Shown: positions 34,382 to 43,603, numbered from the stretch's first letter. The stretch: DNA of 64,000 bases from Sphingobium sp. WTD-1 (GCF_030128825.1 NZ_CP119127.1:3709501-3773500); one strand, 5' to 3'. Numbers and translations are program-made. The notes: generated from the sequence alone by a model not told the origin.

Positions 34382-36206
34382 TCTTCACCCCGTGATCGCC
34401 AAGGTCACAGAACGCATCACCGAACGCAGTGCGGCGACGCGCCTCAAATATCTCGACCTGATCGAGCGCGGCCGCGACGCCGGCACCAACCGTGCCCAGC
34501 TGTCCTGCGGCAACCTCGCCCATGGCTTTGCCGCCAGCGGCGAGGACAAGGCTGTCATCCGCACCGGCCGGGCGATGAACATCGGCATCATCACCGCCTA
34601 TAATGACATGCTCTCGGCCCATCAGCCCTATGGCCGCTATCCCGAGCAGATCAAGATCGCCGCGCGCGAGATCGGCGCCACGGCGCAGGTGGCAGGCGGC
34701 GTGCCCGCCATGTGTGACGGCGTCACCCAGGGTCAGGCCGGCATGGACCTCTCCCTCTTCAGCCGCGATACCATCGCCCTGTCGACCGCCGTGTCGCTCA
34801 GCCATGCGATGTTCGAGGGCAATCTGATGCTCGGCATCTGCGACAAGATCGTGCCGGGCCTGTTGATCGGCGCGCTGCGCTTTGGCCATCTGCCGACCAT
34901 CCTGATCCCGGCCGGGCCGATGCCTTCGGGCCTCGCCAACAAGGAAAAGGTCCGCATCCGTCAGCTCTATGCCGAGGGCAAGGTGGGCCGCGAGGAACTG
35001 CTGGAAAGCGAAAGCGCCTCCTATCATGGCGCAGGCACCTGCACCTTCTATGGCACCGCCAACTCCAACCAGATGATGATGGAAGTCATGGGCCTGCACA
35101 TGCCCGGCGCCGCCTTCGTCAATCCGGGCACGAAACTGCGCAGCGAACTGACCCGCGCGGCCACCCATCGCATCGCCGACATCGGCTGGGACGGCAACGA
35201 CTATCGCCCGCTCGGCCACTGCATCGATGAAAAGGCGATCGTCAACGCCATCATCGGCCTGATGGCCACCGGCGGTTCGACCAACCATGCGATCCACCTG
35301 CCCGCGATCGCGCGCGCGGCCGGCATCCATATCGACTGGACCGACTTTGCCGAACTGTCGGACGTGGTGCCGCTGCTGGCACGCGTCTATCCCAATGGAT
35401 CGGGCGACGTGAACCATTTCCACGCTGCGGGCGGCATGGCGGTCATCATCCGCGAACTGCTCGACGCCGGCCTGCTCCACCGCGACATCATGACCGTCGC
35501 ACGTCAGGATCTGACCGATTATGGCAAGGAACCAGTGCTGCAGGATGATGCGCTGGTCTGGCAGGACGTCCCCGCCAGCCGTGACGAGACGATGCTGCGC
35601 CCGGCCTCCAACCCGTTCCAGGCCGATGGCGGCATGAAGCTGCTCCAGGGCAATCTGGGCCGCTGCGTGATGAAGGTCAGCGCGGTCGACAAGGAACGCT
35701 GGACGATCGAGGCGCCGGCCGCGATCTTCCACGATCAGGACGATGTGCTGCGCGCCTTCAAGGCGGGTGAGCTGGAACGCGACGTCGTCGTCGTCGTCCG
35801 CTTCCAGGGCCCGCGCGCCAACGGCATGCCCGAACTGCACAAGCTGACCCCGGCGCTGGGCGTGCTGCAGGATCGCGGCTTCAAGGTCGCGCTGCTGACC
35901 GACGGCCGCATGTCGGGCGCGTCGGGCAAGGTGCCCGCCGCCATCCATCTGTCGCCCGAGGCGCTGGGTGGTGGCCCGATCGGCAAGCTGCGCGATGGCG
36001 ATCTCGTCCGCGTCTGCGCGGAAAGCGGCGAGGTCGAGGCGCTGGTGGATGCCGCCACCTGGGAGGCGCGCGACATTCCCGCCGCCCCGCCCCCGCCCTA
36101 TGACACGGGCCGCGAACTCTTCGCGCTGTTCCGCCACAATAGCGACCTTGCCGAACAGGGCGCTTCCCCGATCCTCGCCGCGATGGACGCCGAACTCGCG
36201 ATATAA
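34374..36206 (+). CDS. edd: 6-Phosphogluconate dehydratase
   Basis: 610 residues, the standard length for Edd. It belongs to the IlvD/Edd dehydratase family; [43 protein letters not shown] and [13 protein letters not shown] are conserved segments holding the Fe-S cluster cysteines. It converts 6-phosphogluconate to 2-keto-3-deoxy-6-phosphogluconate, the key step of the Entner-Doudoroff route. The ATG overlaps the end of zwf. A long 15-bp hairpin separates it from glk. Confidence 0.96.
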   Translation: MTDLHPVIAKVTERITERSAATRLKYLDLIERGRDAGTNRAQLSCGNLAHGFAASGEDKAVIRTGRAMNIGIITAYNDMLSAHQPYGRYPEQIKIAAREIGATAQVAGGVPAMCDGVTQGQAGMDLSLFSRDTIALSTAVSLSHAMFEGNLMLGICDKIVPGLLIGALRFGHLPTILIPAGPMPSGLANKEKVRIRQLYAEGKVGREELLESESASYHGAGTCTFYGTANSNQMMMEVMGLHMPGAAFVNPGTKLRSELTRAATHRIADIGWDGNDYRPLGHCIDEKAIVNAIIGLMATGGSTNHAIHLPAIARAAGIHIDWTDFAELSDVVPLLARVYPNGSGDVNHFHAAGGMAVIIRELLDAGLLHRDIMTVARQDLTDYGKEPVLQDDALVWQDVPASRDETMLRPASNPFQADGGMKLLQGNLGRCVMKVSAVDKERWTIEAPAAIFHDQDDVLRAFKAGELERDVVVVVRFQGPRANGMPELHKLTPALGVLQDRGFKVALLTDGRMSGASGKVPAAIHLSPEALGGGPIGKLRDGDLVRVCAESGEVEALVDAATWEARDIPAAPPPPYDTGRELFALFRHNSDLAEQGASPILAAMDAELAI

Positions 36207-36213
36207 GCACAGC

Positions 36214-36251
36214 CATTCGCGCCGGCGCACTCGGATGCGCTGGCGCGAATG
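36214..36251 (+). repeat. Intra-operon hairpin between edd and glk
   Basis: CATTCGCGCCGGCGC (36214-36228) pairs with GCGCTGGCGCGAATG (36237-36251), 14 of 15 matched, with an eight-base loop. No T tract follows, so it is better explained as an mRNA processing or 3'-end stabilising structure than as a terminator. Confidence 0.7.
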
Positions 36252-36268
36252 TCCGGAGAGAGAGACCC

Positions 36269-37249
36269 ATGACCGACATCATCGCCGCCGACATTGGCGG
36301 CACCAATGCGCGTTTCGCCCGCGCCTCGCTGGACGACAAGGGCGTGCCGACGCTCGGCACCGTCCGCAAATACAAGGTCGCCGACTATCCCAGCCTCCAG
36401 GCCTGCTGGGGCGCCTTTGCCGAGGATGAGGCGAAGGCCGGTGCAGGCCCGCTGCCCGACGCCGCCTCGATCGCCTTTGCCACCGCCATCGGCCGCGAAG
36501 TCATCAAGCTGACCAACAGCAACTGGGTGATCCGCGCCGACACGCTGGCGGAGGATCTGGGCCTGCGCACGGTGCGCCTGGTCAATGATTTCGAGGCGGT
36601 CGCCCATGCCGTCTCGCGCCTGCCCGACGAAAATCTACCCCTGCTGTTCGGCGAGGATCGCCCTTTCCCGCGCGACGGCGGCGTCACCGTGGTCGGTCCC
36701 GGCACCGGCCTTGGCGTCGCGATGATCGCCTATGACGATGGCCACCCCCATGTCATCGCGACCGAGGGCGGCCATCTCGATTTCGCCCCGCTCGACCAGA
36801 TCGAGGTGAAGATCCTCGACTATCTGCGCGACAAGTTCCTGCGCGTCTCGACCGAGCGGATCGTGTCGGGTCCGGGCCTCAACTATATCTACAAGGCGCT
36901 CGCCACCATCGGTCACGACCGGGTCATGCTGATGGAAGACCCCGAATTGTGGCAGGCCGCGCTCGACGGCAGCGACGAGTTCGCCCGCCGCGCGCTCGAC
37001 CGCTTCTGCCTCTGCTATGGCTCGGTCGCGGGCGATCTGGCACTGGCGCACGGGCCCCATGCGGTGGTACTGGCCGGCGGCCTCACCCAGCGGATGAAGG
37101 ATTTTCTCGAACAGAGCGGCTTCCACACCCGCTTCAAGGCCAAGGGCCGGTTCGAGAGCCTGATGGCGACCGTGCCGATCCGCTGCGCGATCCATGAAGA
37201 AATCGGCCTGTTCGGCGCTGCCGCGGCCTTTAGGGAGAAGAATGCATGA
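36269..37249 (+). CDS. glk: Glucokinase
   Basis: 326 residues of the bacterial Glk family, with the ATP-binding ADIGGTNARFA at 6-16, NDFEAVAHAV, GPGTGLGVAM and EGGHLDFAP (catalytic region). Phosphorylates glucose to glucose-6-phosphate for Zwf. The GAGAGAGA purine run upstream is the ribosome site. The end overlaps the start of eda (37246-37249, ATGA). Confidence 0.95.
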   Translation: MTDIIAADIGGTNARFARASLDDKGVPTLGTVRKYKVADYPSLQACWGAFAEDEAKAGAGPLPDAASIAFATAIGREVIKLTNSNWVIRADTLAEDLGLRTVRLVNDFEAVAHAVSRLPDENLPLLFGEDRPFPRDGGVTVVGPGTGLGVAMIAYDDGHPHVIATEGGHLDFAPLDQIEVKILDYLRDKFLRVSTERIVSGPGLNYIYKALATIGHDRVMLMEDPELWQAALDGSDEFARRALDRFCLCYGSVAGDLALAHGPHAVVLAGGLTQRMKDFLEQSGFHTRFKAKGRFESLMATVPIRCAIHEEIGLFGAAAAFREKNA

Positions 37250-37863
37250 GCTTGACCGTCGAACAGGTGATGGAACTGGCCCCGGTGATCCCGGTGCTGG
37301 TGGTCGATCGGGTCGAGGATGCGCTCCCCATTGCCCAGGCGCTGGTGAAGGGCGGCCTGCCCGCGCTTGAAGTCACGCTGCGCACCCCCGCCGCGCTCGA
37401 CGTCATCCGCGAGATGGCGAAGGTCGAGGGCGCGATCGTCGGCGCCGGCACGGTGCTGAACCCGGCCCAGCTCGACGCCGCGATGGAAGCGGGCGCCCGC
37501 TTCATCGTCAGCCCCGGCCTCACCGAACCGCTGGGCAAGGCCGCGATCGCCGCCAACATTCCCTTCCTGCCGGGCACCGCCACGGCCGGCGACATCATGC
37601 GCGGCATGGACATGGGCCTGTCCCACTTCAAATTCTTCCCGGCCGAAACCTCGGGTGGTCTTCCGGCGCTCAAGGCGCTGGCCGCGCCGCTTCACACCGC
37701 CCGTTTCTGCCCGACCGGTGGCATCACCGCCCAGAGCGCACCCGAATGGCTGGCCCAGCCCTTCATCAAATGCGTCGGCGGCAGCTGGGTCGTGCCCAAG
37801 GGGCCGGTCGATCCCGACAAGATCGAGGCACTCGCGCGCGAAGCTGCCGCCCTGCCGCGCTAA
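37246..37863 (+). CDS. eda: 2-Keto-3-deoxy-6-phosphogluconate aldolase
   Basis: 205 residues. Motifs of class I KDPG aldolase: VIPVLVVDRVEDALPIA near the start, GAGTVLN, LPGTATAGDI, the Schiff-base lysine in LSHFKFFPAE and TGGIT in the phosphate site. It splits KDPG to pyruvate and glyceraldehyde-3-phosphate. Coupled to glk by an ATGA overlap; a strong hairpin follows the stop. Confidence 0.96.
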   Translation: MSLTVEQVMELAPVIPVLVVDRVEDALPIAQALVKGGLPALEVTLRTPAALDVIREMAKVEGAIVGAGTVLNPAQLDAAMEAGARFIVSPGLTEPLGKAAIAANIPFLPGTATAGDIMRGMDMGLSHFKFFPAETSGGLPALKALAAPLHTARFCPTGGITAQSAPEWLAQPFIKCVGGSWVVPKGPVDPDKIEALAREAAALPR

Positions 37864-37873
37864 ATCTATCGCG

Positions 37874-37913
37874 CGGGACCGGACAGAGGGCCATTGCACC
37901 CCGTCCGGTCCCG
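37874..37913 (+). terminator. Hairpin after eda
   Basis: Perfect 11-bp stem CGGGACCGGAC / GTCCGGTCCCG with an 18-base loop, 10 bases after eda. No T tract, so it could be a factor-dependent end or a processing signal. Confidence 0.6.
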
Positions 37914-37928
37914 CCCTAGATGCAGATC

Positions 37929-38441
37929 ATGATCACGCGCCGCTTCCTTCCCACCATCGCCCTGATCCTGTCGGGCTGCGCCGGCGCGCATGAAAGCTAT
38001 CCCTCGCTTGCCAAGCGCCCGGTCGAAAGCGCACCGATGGCCGAGGCGACTGCCGCCCCGCTCCCCGTGCCGGCCGACGACAAGCTCAAGGCCCAGATCA
38101 GCCAGCTGACCAGCCAGGCGCAGAGCGGCGGCGCCAATTTCGACAAGGCCTATGCCAGCGCCGACCGCGCCGTGAACAGCGCCGGCCGCGCATCAGTATC
38201 GAGCGACGCCTGGGTCGCGGCGCAGGTCGCGATCAGCGCCGCCGAATCCGCGCGCAACGACAGCGTCTCCGCGCTTGCCAGCCTCGACACCCTGTTCATC
38301 GAACGCTCCAACGCGGTCGCCGATGGATCGGAAAAGGGCGGCGTCGCAGATATCGACGCGGCGCGCGCCAGCGTCCTGTCGATGGTCGACAGCCAGAATG
38401 ACCGCATCGACGCGCTGAAAAACCGCCTGCCCCAGCCTTAA
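37929..38441 (+). CDS. Small lipoprotein, helical
   Basis: 170 residues from ATG 37929 (an in-frame ATG at 37920 is possible). The N-terminus MITRRFLPTIALILSGC ends in a lipobox with Cys17. The rest is Ala/Ser/Asp-rich and largely helical with coiled-coil character (QISQLTSQAQSGG, AQVAISAAESARNDSVSALASL). Not recognised as a named family. It lies immediately after the eda hairpin on the same strand, so it may be a separate unit. Confidence 0.7.
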   Translation: MITRRFLPTIALILSGCAGAHESYPSLAKRPVESAPMAEATAAPLPVPADDKLKAQISQLTSQAQSGGANFDKAYASADRAVNSAGRASVSSDAWVAAQVAISAAESARNDSVSALASLDTLFIERSNAVADGSEKGGVADIDAARASVLSMVDSQNDRIDALKNRLPQP

Positions 38442-38509
38442 GCCTTCGCTGACCATTTGGGCGCATAGCGAATATGTGTCCGGCGGCCATCCGGGCACCG
38501 GCGGGGGAA

Positions 38510-39010
38510 ATGATGATGCAACGATTTTTGCTGGCCGCGCTCGCGAGCGCCCTATGCGCGTCGACATCGACCGATGCGCAAACATCGGGTGCCACGCCCC
38601 TGCCACCCCCACCGGAGAATATGGCCGTCAATTCTGAAGGGCGCGGCAGCAATCTGGGCTATGTCGTCAGCCTAGGCTATTTTTCCGAGGCGGAGATGCA
38701 AGATCCGGAATGGGAATTTGCGCGGGCGAAAATCGCCAACATATGGTGGTGCCGGTCGGAGGCGCGGTTGAGGCGGCGCGACATACGATGGGTTCCGGCC
38801 AATGACGGCTCCGGTAAGCAATGCGCGATGGCCATTTACACGTCGGAGTGCCTGGAACCGCGCGACGTGGCGGAAAATGTCGATCCCGGATTTTCAGACA
38901 GGCTGGAACAGGACAGGCATGAACTGATGACCCAGTCCGTTCCAGGGCCAACGGGCGCAGGCTGCGGCGAGAAGGATCGCGCCTTGCGGCATGATCCACC
39001 GTCCCAATAG
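38510..39010 (+). CDS. Secreted hypothetical protein
   Basis: 166 residues. Signal peptide about MMMQRFLLAALASALCASTSTDAQ, then a Pro-rich linker and a mature domain with several cysteines (IWWCRSEARL, GKQCAM, SECLEPRD, GAGCGEKD) that could form disulfides. No family recognised. The start at 38510 follows GGGGGAA; the upstream in-frame codon at 38474 gives a non-signal N-terminus. Confidence 0.65.
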   Translation: MMMQRFLLAALASALCASTSTDAQTSGATPLPPPPENMAVNSEGRGSNLGYVVSLGYFSEAEMQDPEWEFARAKIANIWWCRSEARLRRRDIRWVPANDGSGKQCAMAIYTSECLEPRDVAENVDPGFSDRLEQDRHELMTQSVPGPTGAGCGEKDRALRHDPPSQ

Positions 39011-39078
39011 AGCCTTAGACTTTCTCACCCGGAAGTGACCGTCGGATAACGCCTGTAGGGCATAGGCCACGCCGCGCC

Positions 39079-39654
39079 TCACCCCATCTGCCGCACCGCG
39101 CCCTTATGCGCCTTGCCATTATGGACATAATGGTCGACGCCCTCGCGCATGGTGATGATCGCCTCGTCGGTCAGGCCGCGCATATATTTGGCCGGGCGCC
39201 CGGCCCAGAGCTGCCGATGCAGCACCGTTTTGCCGGGCGACAGCAGCGCGCCGGCCGCCAGCATCGCGTCGCTCTCCACCGTGCAGCCGCTCATCACGAT
39301 CGCACCAAGCCCCACGAACGCGCGATCCTCCAGCACGCAGCCATGGACCATCGCCATATGGCCGATCAGCACATCCTCGCCGATGATGGTGGGATAGCCC
39401 TCCGCCGGATAGCCCGGACGGCCGTCGCCGGGGCTGTCGCAATGGACGACGCTGCCGTCCTGGATGTTGGTGCGCGCGCCGATGCGGATATGGTTCACAT
39501 CGCCCCGGATCACGCAATTATACCAGATGCTGGCATCCGCGCCGATCTCGACATCGCCGATGATCCGGCATCCCGGCGCGATGAAGGCGCTGGGGTGGAT
39601 CAGCGGCGTCTTGCCGTTCAATGGAATGATCGAAACATCGGGATGGTCGCTCAT
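39079..39654 (-). CDS. Gamma-class carbonic anhydrase family protein (left-handed beta-helix)
   Basis: 191 residues with hexapeptide repeats (IGDVEIGADASIWYN, IRIGARTNIQDGSVVH) of the trimeric beta-helix fold. Metal-ligand histidines appear in VVHCDSP, LIGHMAMVHGCVL, the arrangement of YrdA/PaaY-like proteins. Real carbonic anhydrase activity is uncertain in this subgroup. The gene begins seven bases after hemB ends, so both are on one transcript; the stop is the last feature before an 68-base gap. Confidence 0.9.
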   Translation of the reverse strand: MSDHPDVSIIPLNGKTPLIHPSAFIAPGCRIIGDVEIGADASIWYNCVIRGDVNHIRIGARTNIQDGSVVHCDSPGDGRPGYPAEGYPTIIGEDVLIGHMAMVHGCVLEDRAFVGLGAIVMSGCTVESDAMLAAGALLSPGKTVLHRQLWAGRPAKYMRGLTDEAIITMREGVDHYVHNGKAHKGAVRQMG

Positions 39655-39661
39655 CTGCGCC

Positions 39662-40657
39662 TCAACCGTTCAGCAGTCGCGCCGCGTGCAGCGCATGATA
39701 GGTCAGCACGCCCGAACAGCCCGCCCGCTTGAACGCCATCAGCGTTTCCAGGATCAGCGCATCGCGATCGCCCGAGCCGGCGGCGGCGCCATGCTCGATC
39801 ATCGCATATTCGCCCGACACCTGATAGGCGAAGACCGGCACGGAGAAACGGTCGCGGACGCGCGCAACGATGTCGAGATAGGGCAGGCCCGGCTTCACCA
39901 TCACGCTGTCCGCGCCCTCGGCCAGGTCCAGCGCGACCTCGCGCAGCGCCTCCTCGCCATTGGCCGGGTCCATCTGGTAATTTTTCTTGTCACCCTTCAG
40001 CAGCCCGCGCGATCCCACCGCATCACGGAACGGACCATAGAAGGCGCTGGCATATTTGGCGGCATAGGCCATGATCTGCACATTGGCGTGGCCGGTTTCC
40101 TCCAGCGCCTCGCGGATCGCGCCGATCCGGCCGTCCATCATGTCGCTGGGCGCGATGATGTCGGCGCCCGCCGCGGCCTGGTTGAGCGACTGGCCGATCA
40201 GCATGTCGATCGTTGCATCATTGATCACATAGCCGGTCTCGTCGAGCAGCCCGTCCTGGCCATGGGCGGTATAGGGGTCGAGCGCCACGTCGGTCAGCAC
40301 GCCAATATCGGGCACTGCATCCTTGATCGCGCGGATAGCCCGGCACATCAGATTATCGGGGTTCAGCGCCTCGGCGCCATCGTCGCTGCGGCGTTCGGCC
40401 TGGGTATTGGGGAACAACGCCAGACAGGGAATACCGGCGTCGCGCGCTTCCTTGGCTCGGGCCACCATCAGGTCGACCGACCAGCGCGATACGCCGGGCA
40501 GCGCCGCGATCGGCTCCTCGACGCCGTCCCCTTCGGTCACGAACAGGGGCCAGATGAAATCGCTGGGCGACAGGCGGTTCTCGGCATGCATCGCCCGGCT
40601 CCAGGCGGTGGCACGGGTACGGCGCATGCGCAGCGCCGGATAGGAGGCAATAGTCAT
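39662..40657 (-). CDS. hemB: Delta-aminolevulinic acid dehydratase (porphobilinogen synthase)
   Basis: 331 residues from ATG 40657. The Schiff-base lysines lie in MAYAAKYASAFYGP and VMVKPGLPYLDI; DEALNP-type allosteric and metal residues appear in DVALDPYTAHGQDGL. The zinc-binding cysteine triplet of yeast HemB is replaced (DVALDPYTAHGQDG), as in Mg-dependent alphaproteobacterial enzymes. It condenses two ALA molecules to porphobilinogen for heme. An upstream frame extension to 40756 is not supported. First gene of a pair with the gamma-CA homologue. Confidence 0.95.
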   Translation of the reverse strand: MTIASYPALRMRRTRATAWSRAMHAENRLSPSDFIWPLFVTEGDGVEEPIAALPGVSRWSVDLMVARAKEARDAGIPCLALFPNTQAERRSDDGAEALNPDNLMCRAIRAIKDAVPDIGVLTDVALDPYTAHGQDGLLDETGYVINDATIDMLIGQSLNQAAAGADIIAPSDMMDGRIGAIREALEETGHANVQIMAYAAKYASAFYGPFRDAVGSRGLLKGDKKNYQMDPANGEEALREVALDLAEGADSVMVKPGLPYLDIVARVRDRFSVPVFAYQVSGEYAMIEHGAAAGSGDRDALILETLMAFKRAGCSGVLTYHALHAARLLNG

Positions 40658-40795
40658 GCCGCGGGTGTAGGCCGCGACCAGAAGGGGATCAAGCCGGACC
40701 GATTGTCCTGCCCCTGGCGGGAATGGGTGGGAAGCAGACCGGCGGCTTTTAGCCAACCGGTTTGGAAAGCGGACATGTGCTAGTCGCTTCGCGAG

Positions 40796-41632
40796 CTATT
40801 CCACAAGCGGGATGCAGGGCTGTCTAAACCAAGATGATTCCGTTTGTTCGGAACACCAAAACCCCTCGAACAAACTGGCGATCTTTAGGCCTTGGAACGC
40901 CTCTTCTTTCCCAAGAAGCAGTGTGTAGAAGCTATCCCAGTGGACCCATGCTAGAAGTGAGTGATCGGGAGCAATCAGGCGTTTCACGCCATATTGTGGA
41001 AGGTCAGCCATGCCGTCCCACAAATCACCTTGTTCCAACGAGCTAGTGTCGACCAGGCGTTCATCATCGCCAAATTCATCCCCCACGATCAGCCGGCTAA
41101 AACCGGCTCGTCTAAACACTGCGGCGAGGTTGGCTTGCATCAGCGGTTCGAAACGCCCCTCGTTCGGCGGAAATATGCCATGCTGAGAGCAGTAAATGGT
41201 GAGACGCTCTGATTTGGCGGCGTCCGCAAAGCCATGCTTGAGGCCGCCGATGCTCGTTCTCAAAGCCTGATCCAAATCGCAGTGGTTAGCGAAATCAGCC
41301 TGCTGACAGATCGTTCGCCAGCCGATCTGCCGTCCATATCGCTTTGCCGCACTATCGACCCCTTCGAAACTAATCTCCTTACCAACGCGTCGATTAGCCA
41401 CCTCTTCGTCCGCCCACTCCAACAAACCAAGTGCAGCAGGAGCCGCCGAGCCTGAAAGGACAAGCGTTCCGTGTTCGCAGGTCTTCGGGTCGAGCCCTTT
41501 TACGGTGAAAAATGGATGGAGAGCGACAAAGCCGTGTGTGTATGCGCCGCTAAACCAAGGTAGGATGGGCGTATCGTCGGGCGGGCCAAACTTATCTCGA
41601 TCGATCATATCCATGCCCCGTTCTAATCGCAT
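40796..41632 (-). CDS. Orphan hypothetical protein in a low-GC insert (possibly DUF2711-like)
   Basis: 278 residues, no signal or membrane segment. Middle and end contain RYGRQIGWRTICQQADF, LRTSIGGLKHGF, HGIFPPNEGRFEPLM and SLLAWVHWDSFYTLLLGKEE. The last segments recall DUF2711-type proteins, from memory only. GC and codon use fall well below the flanks (frequent TTA/ATT/AAA). A second in-frame ATG at 41614 is preceded by GAACGGGG and may be the real start. Downstream of the DUF6334-like gene on the same strand after 271 bases. Similar orphans are sometimes immunity-type proteins, but no toxin gene is here. Confidence 0.6.
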   Translation of the reverse strand: MRLERGMDMIDRDKFGPPDDTPILPWFSGAYTHGFVALHPFFTVKGLDPKTCEHGTLVLSGSAAPAALGLLEWADEEVANRRVGKEISFEGVDSAAKRYGRQIGWRTICQQADFANHCDLDQALRTSIGGLKHGFADAAKSERLTIYCSQHGIFPPNEGRFEPLMQANLAAVFRRAGFSRLIVGDEFGDDERLVDTSSLEQGDLWDGMADLPQYGVKRLIAPDHSLLAWVHWDSFYTLLLGKEEAFQGLKIASLFEGFWCSEQTESSWFRQPCIPLVE

Positions 41633-41903
41633 ACCGTTACGATGTCAGCTTTCGGGCTAGGCCAACTCTACGATGAACGGCACAAAATGGCCGGGTGGCC
41701 GACCGTCCGGTTTTCGCCAACGCCCAGGCGATTCATTCCCTGAGGCCTCCTCAGCTCATTGGCCGTTAGCGTCACTCTGCCGCGACCCGCGCAAACGGCG
41801 GAAAAGGGTGGTTAGGCGACGGTCCGGTTTGGAGGAGATGATCGACCATAGCTGATGCTGCGCGAAAAAGAATCGTTGGGCAACAATCGCCCCATAGTGG
41901 ACG
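41633..41903. other. Gene-free stretch inside the low-GC insert
   Basis: 271 bases without a convincing frame. It contains mixed-composition sequence with no clear repeat or terminator, possibly a decayed gene or recombination scar. Confidence 0.4.
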
Positions 41904-42344
41904 TCAAGCCCGGCGTGGCGCTAGGTCGAAGCACATCAGTAAAGAGGCCTCCGCCAAGAAAGTGCATCGGGGCGTGAGGGCATCGGGGACCGCATCGCCG
42001 AACGCGACGGTAAAGCTGTCTTTGTAACCTTGAGAATTGATCCCGATCCAAGACCATCCAAGGGGCTTGGCAACCGCGAAATCAAAAGACGGGATCCTCT
42101 CCCATCCGCCACCACAGGGCAGGGCTGCGCGAGCAACAATAACTTGGTCGGTGTCTGGCTCCACCGTTACCATAACAGCCGTGGTTCCTACGCAAATTGC
42201 AACTGAAGCCCAACGTGCAGACCCATCATCCATAACGGTGGCGTCTAGCCCGAGCACATCGGTAACTTGCTCATGCGCGACTTCATCCCAATTGAAACGG
42301 AAAGAAACATGCTCTACCATACGAAATGGTAACTCGTCGGGCAT
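41904..42344 (-). CDS. Orphan small protein, DUF6334-like
   Basis: 146 residues. Mixed alpha/beta with the segments EHVSFRFNWDEVAHEQVTDVL, VTVEPDTDQVIVARAALP and PLGWSWIGINSQGYKDSFTVAFGD; the last resembles DUF6334 proteins (from memory). The start at 42344 follows GGAAGG. Base composition is lower in GC than the flanks, and the frame at 41812-42057 on the same strand is only its shadow. Probably transferred together with the gene at 40796-41632. Confidence 0.6.
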   Translation of the reverse strand: MPDELPFRMVEHVSFRFNWDEVAHEQVTDVLGLDATVMDDGSARWASVAICVGTTAVMVTVEPDTDQVIVARAALPCGGGWERIPSFDFAVAKPLGWSWIGINSQGYKDSFTVAFGDAVPDALTPRCTFLAEASLLMCFDLAPRRA

Positions 42345-42430
42345 TCGCCTTCCAACAGATTTCGCTATTCGACGTTCAACCTGCCATCTTAATGAGCGAC
42401 AGGTTCAGGGATACGGATGGCAATGATCGA

Positions 42431-42448
42431 GCGACCGACTTTGGTCGC
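42431..42448. terminator. Short hairpin before the TonB-like gene end
   Basis: GCGACC (42431-42436) and GGTCGC (42443-42448) form a 6-bp stem with a six-base loop. Weak and without T tract; it may mark the edge of the insert. Confidence 0.3.
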
Positions 42449-42466
42449 TACTCGACCTACCGCGCC

Positions 42467-43243
42467 TCAGCGCCCGTCGTCATCTGCGCCAGCGCCACCA
42501 CCGATAACCGTTCGGGTATAATCGATGCGGATGCGGACCCAGGCGCCGACCTGGGGCTTGCCGTCGACGCGGGGCGGGCGCACCAGGAACTGCCAGGCGG
42601 CCAGGCGCACGGCGCGGCCAAAGCCCGATCCGGTCGGATATTCGCTGATCATCTGGCAATTTTCGACATGATAATGGTCGATCGTCTTGCACGCGACCAG
42701 GCCATAGCCCTGCGCCGGCGCATTGGCGGGCAGATAGGTCGACAATTCGGCATGGGTCGGCCGGCGATACCATTCCGCCTCGAACAATTGCACGCCGCCC
42801 GGCCCCTCGCCCGGCCCGACGATCGCCTTGGCATTGCCGGTGCCGCTGTCGCCGACGCCCGCCGTCTTCTTTTCCATCTTGCCGATGTCGGCCGCCGCCA
42901 TCTGGCGGCTGTCGAGCGTGATGAAGGGGAAAGGCGATGGCGGCTGCACGCTCGGCGTCTCGACCGGCCGGGGTGGCGTTACCACCGGCTCGCTCTTCTG
43001 CTTGGGCGCGGCGGTATCCCGCTCGCGCTTTTCCGCCTTCTGCGCCTTGGACTTTTCCTTGTTCGCCTGCTTGGCCGGCTCGATGTCGAAGCTCACCGGA
43101 TTGCGATCCTCGACCTTCTTGGGGTCGATATGCGGCGCCATTGTCAGCAGCGCCAGCAGCAGGATCGCGTTCAGCACCAGCGCGAACGCCAGGCCTCCGG
43201 CCCGCTGCCGCAACTTGTCCCAGGGAATATGCGAAATTATCAA
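42467..43243 (-). CDS. TonB-like energy-transducing protein
   Basis: 258 residues. A single N-terminal membrane anchor (GGLAFALVLNAILLLALLTM, about 16-35), a Lys/Glu/Ala and Pro-rich linker (KEKSKAQKAEKRERD, then PVVTPPRPVETP), and a C-terminal domain whose pattern AWQFLVRPPRVDGKPQVGAWVRIRIDY matches the TonB-C fold. It likely contacts outer-membrane receptors such as the one at 13.6-16 kb, though any TonB system could be its partner; no ExbB/ExbD genes are near. Ribosome site is weak. Confidence 0.75.
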   Translation of the reverse strand: MIISHIPWDKLRQRAGGLAFALVLNAILLLALLTMAPHIDPKKVEDRNPVSFDIEPAKQANKEKSKAQKAEKRERDTAAPKQKSEPVVTPPRPVETPSVQPPSPFPFITLDSRQMAAADIGKMEKKTAGVGDSGTGNAKAIVGPGEGPGGVQLFEAEWYRRPTHAELSTYLPANAPAQGYGLVACKTIDHYHVENCQMISEYPTGSGFGRAVRLAAWQFLVRPPRVDGKPQVGAWVRIRIDYTRTVIGGGAGADDDGR

Positions 43244-43360
43244 GCGTGCCGACCGGTCTCTATGCGTTGCGCGTCATGCCCAGACGGCACCGCACAGTCA
43301 ACGCCGTGGCGGCTGACAAATCGGTAATGTGGTGGGATTGGCCGGCCGATACCCTGCCCG

Positions 43361-43603
43361 TCAGCAGACATCCTCTTCGCGCACCACCGGCCGGCTCTCG
43401 CGCGTGGCGCGCATTCGGCTGGCCTTGTCGTCGACATCGGAGGTCAGCACGACATGGTCGTCATGCACTTCCAGCAGCACCCCGGCAAAGGGAAAGCCCT
43501 CCAGGCTGCCGGTCACGCGATAGCTGACCGAATCGCCGACCTTGAAGCTGGCCGGGTCCATGTTGAAGCTGAAGGGGCAGCTGCCCTCGCCCATATCCTG
43601 CAT
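43361..43603 (-). CDS. Small SH3-like/beta-rich hypothetical protein
   Basis: 80 residues. FKVGDSVSYRVTGSLEGFPFAGVLLEVHDDHVVLTSD suggests a small beta barrel of the SH3, Tudor or KOW type, followed by a charged tail. The start at 43603 follows AGGAGA with five-base spacing. No named family. Possibly a nucleic-acid or ribosome-associated protein, inferred only from fold-like pattern. Confidence 0.6.
   Translation of the reverse strand: MQDMGEGSCPFSFNMDPASFKVGDSVSYRVTGSLEGFPFAGVLLEVHDDHVVLTSDVDDKASRMRATRESRPVVREEDVC

Noticed and set aside
34266..36230. 654-residue minus-strand frame opposite edd
   Set aside because: A shadow of edd; no recognisable domain, atypical composition.
41812..42057. 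81-codon minus-strand frame
   Set aside because: Frame-shifted shadow of the DUF6334-like gene, which has better codon use and a ribosome site.
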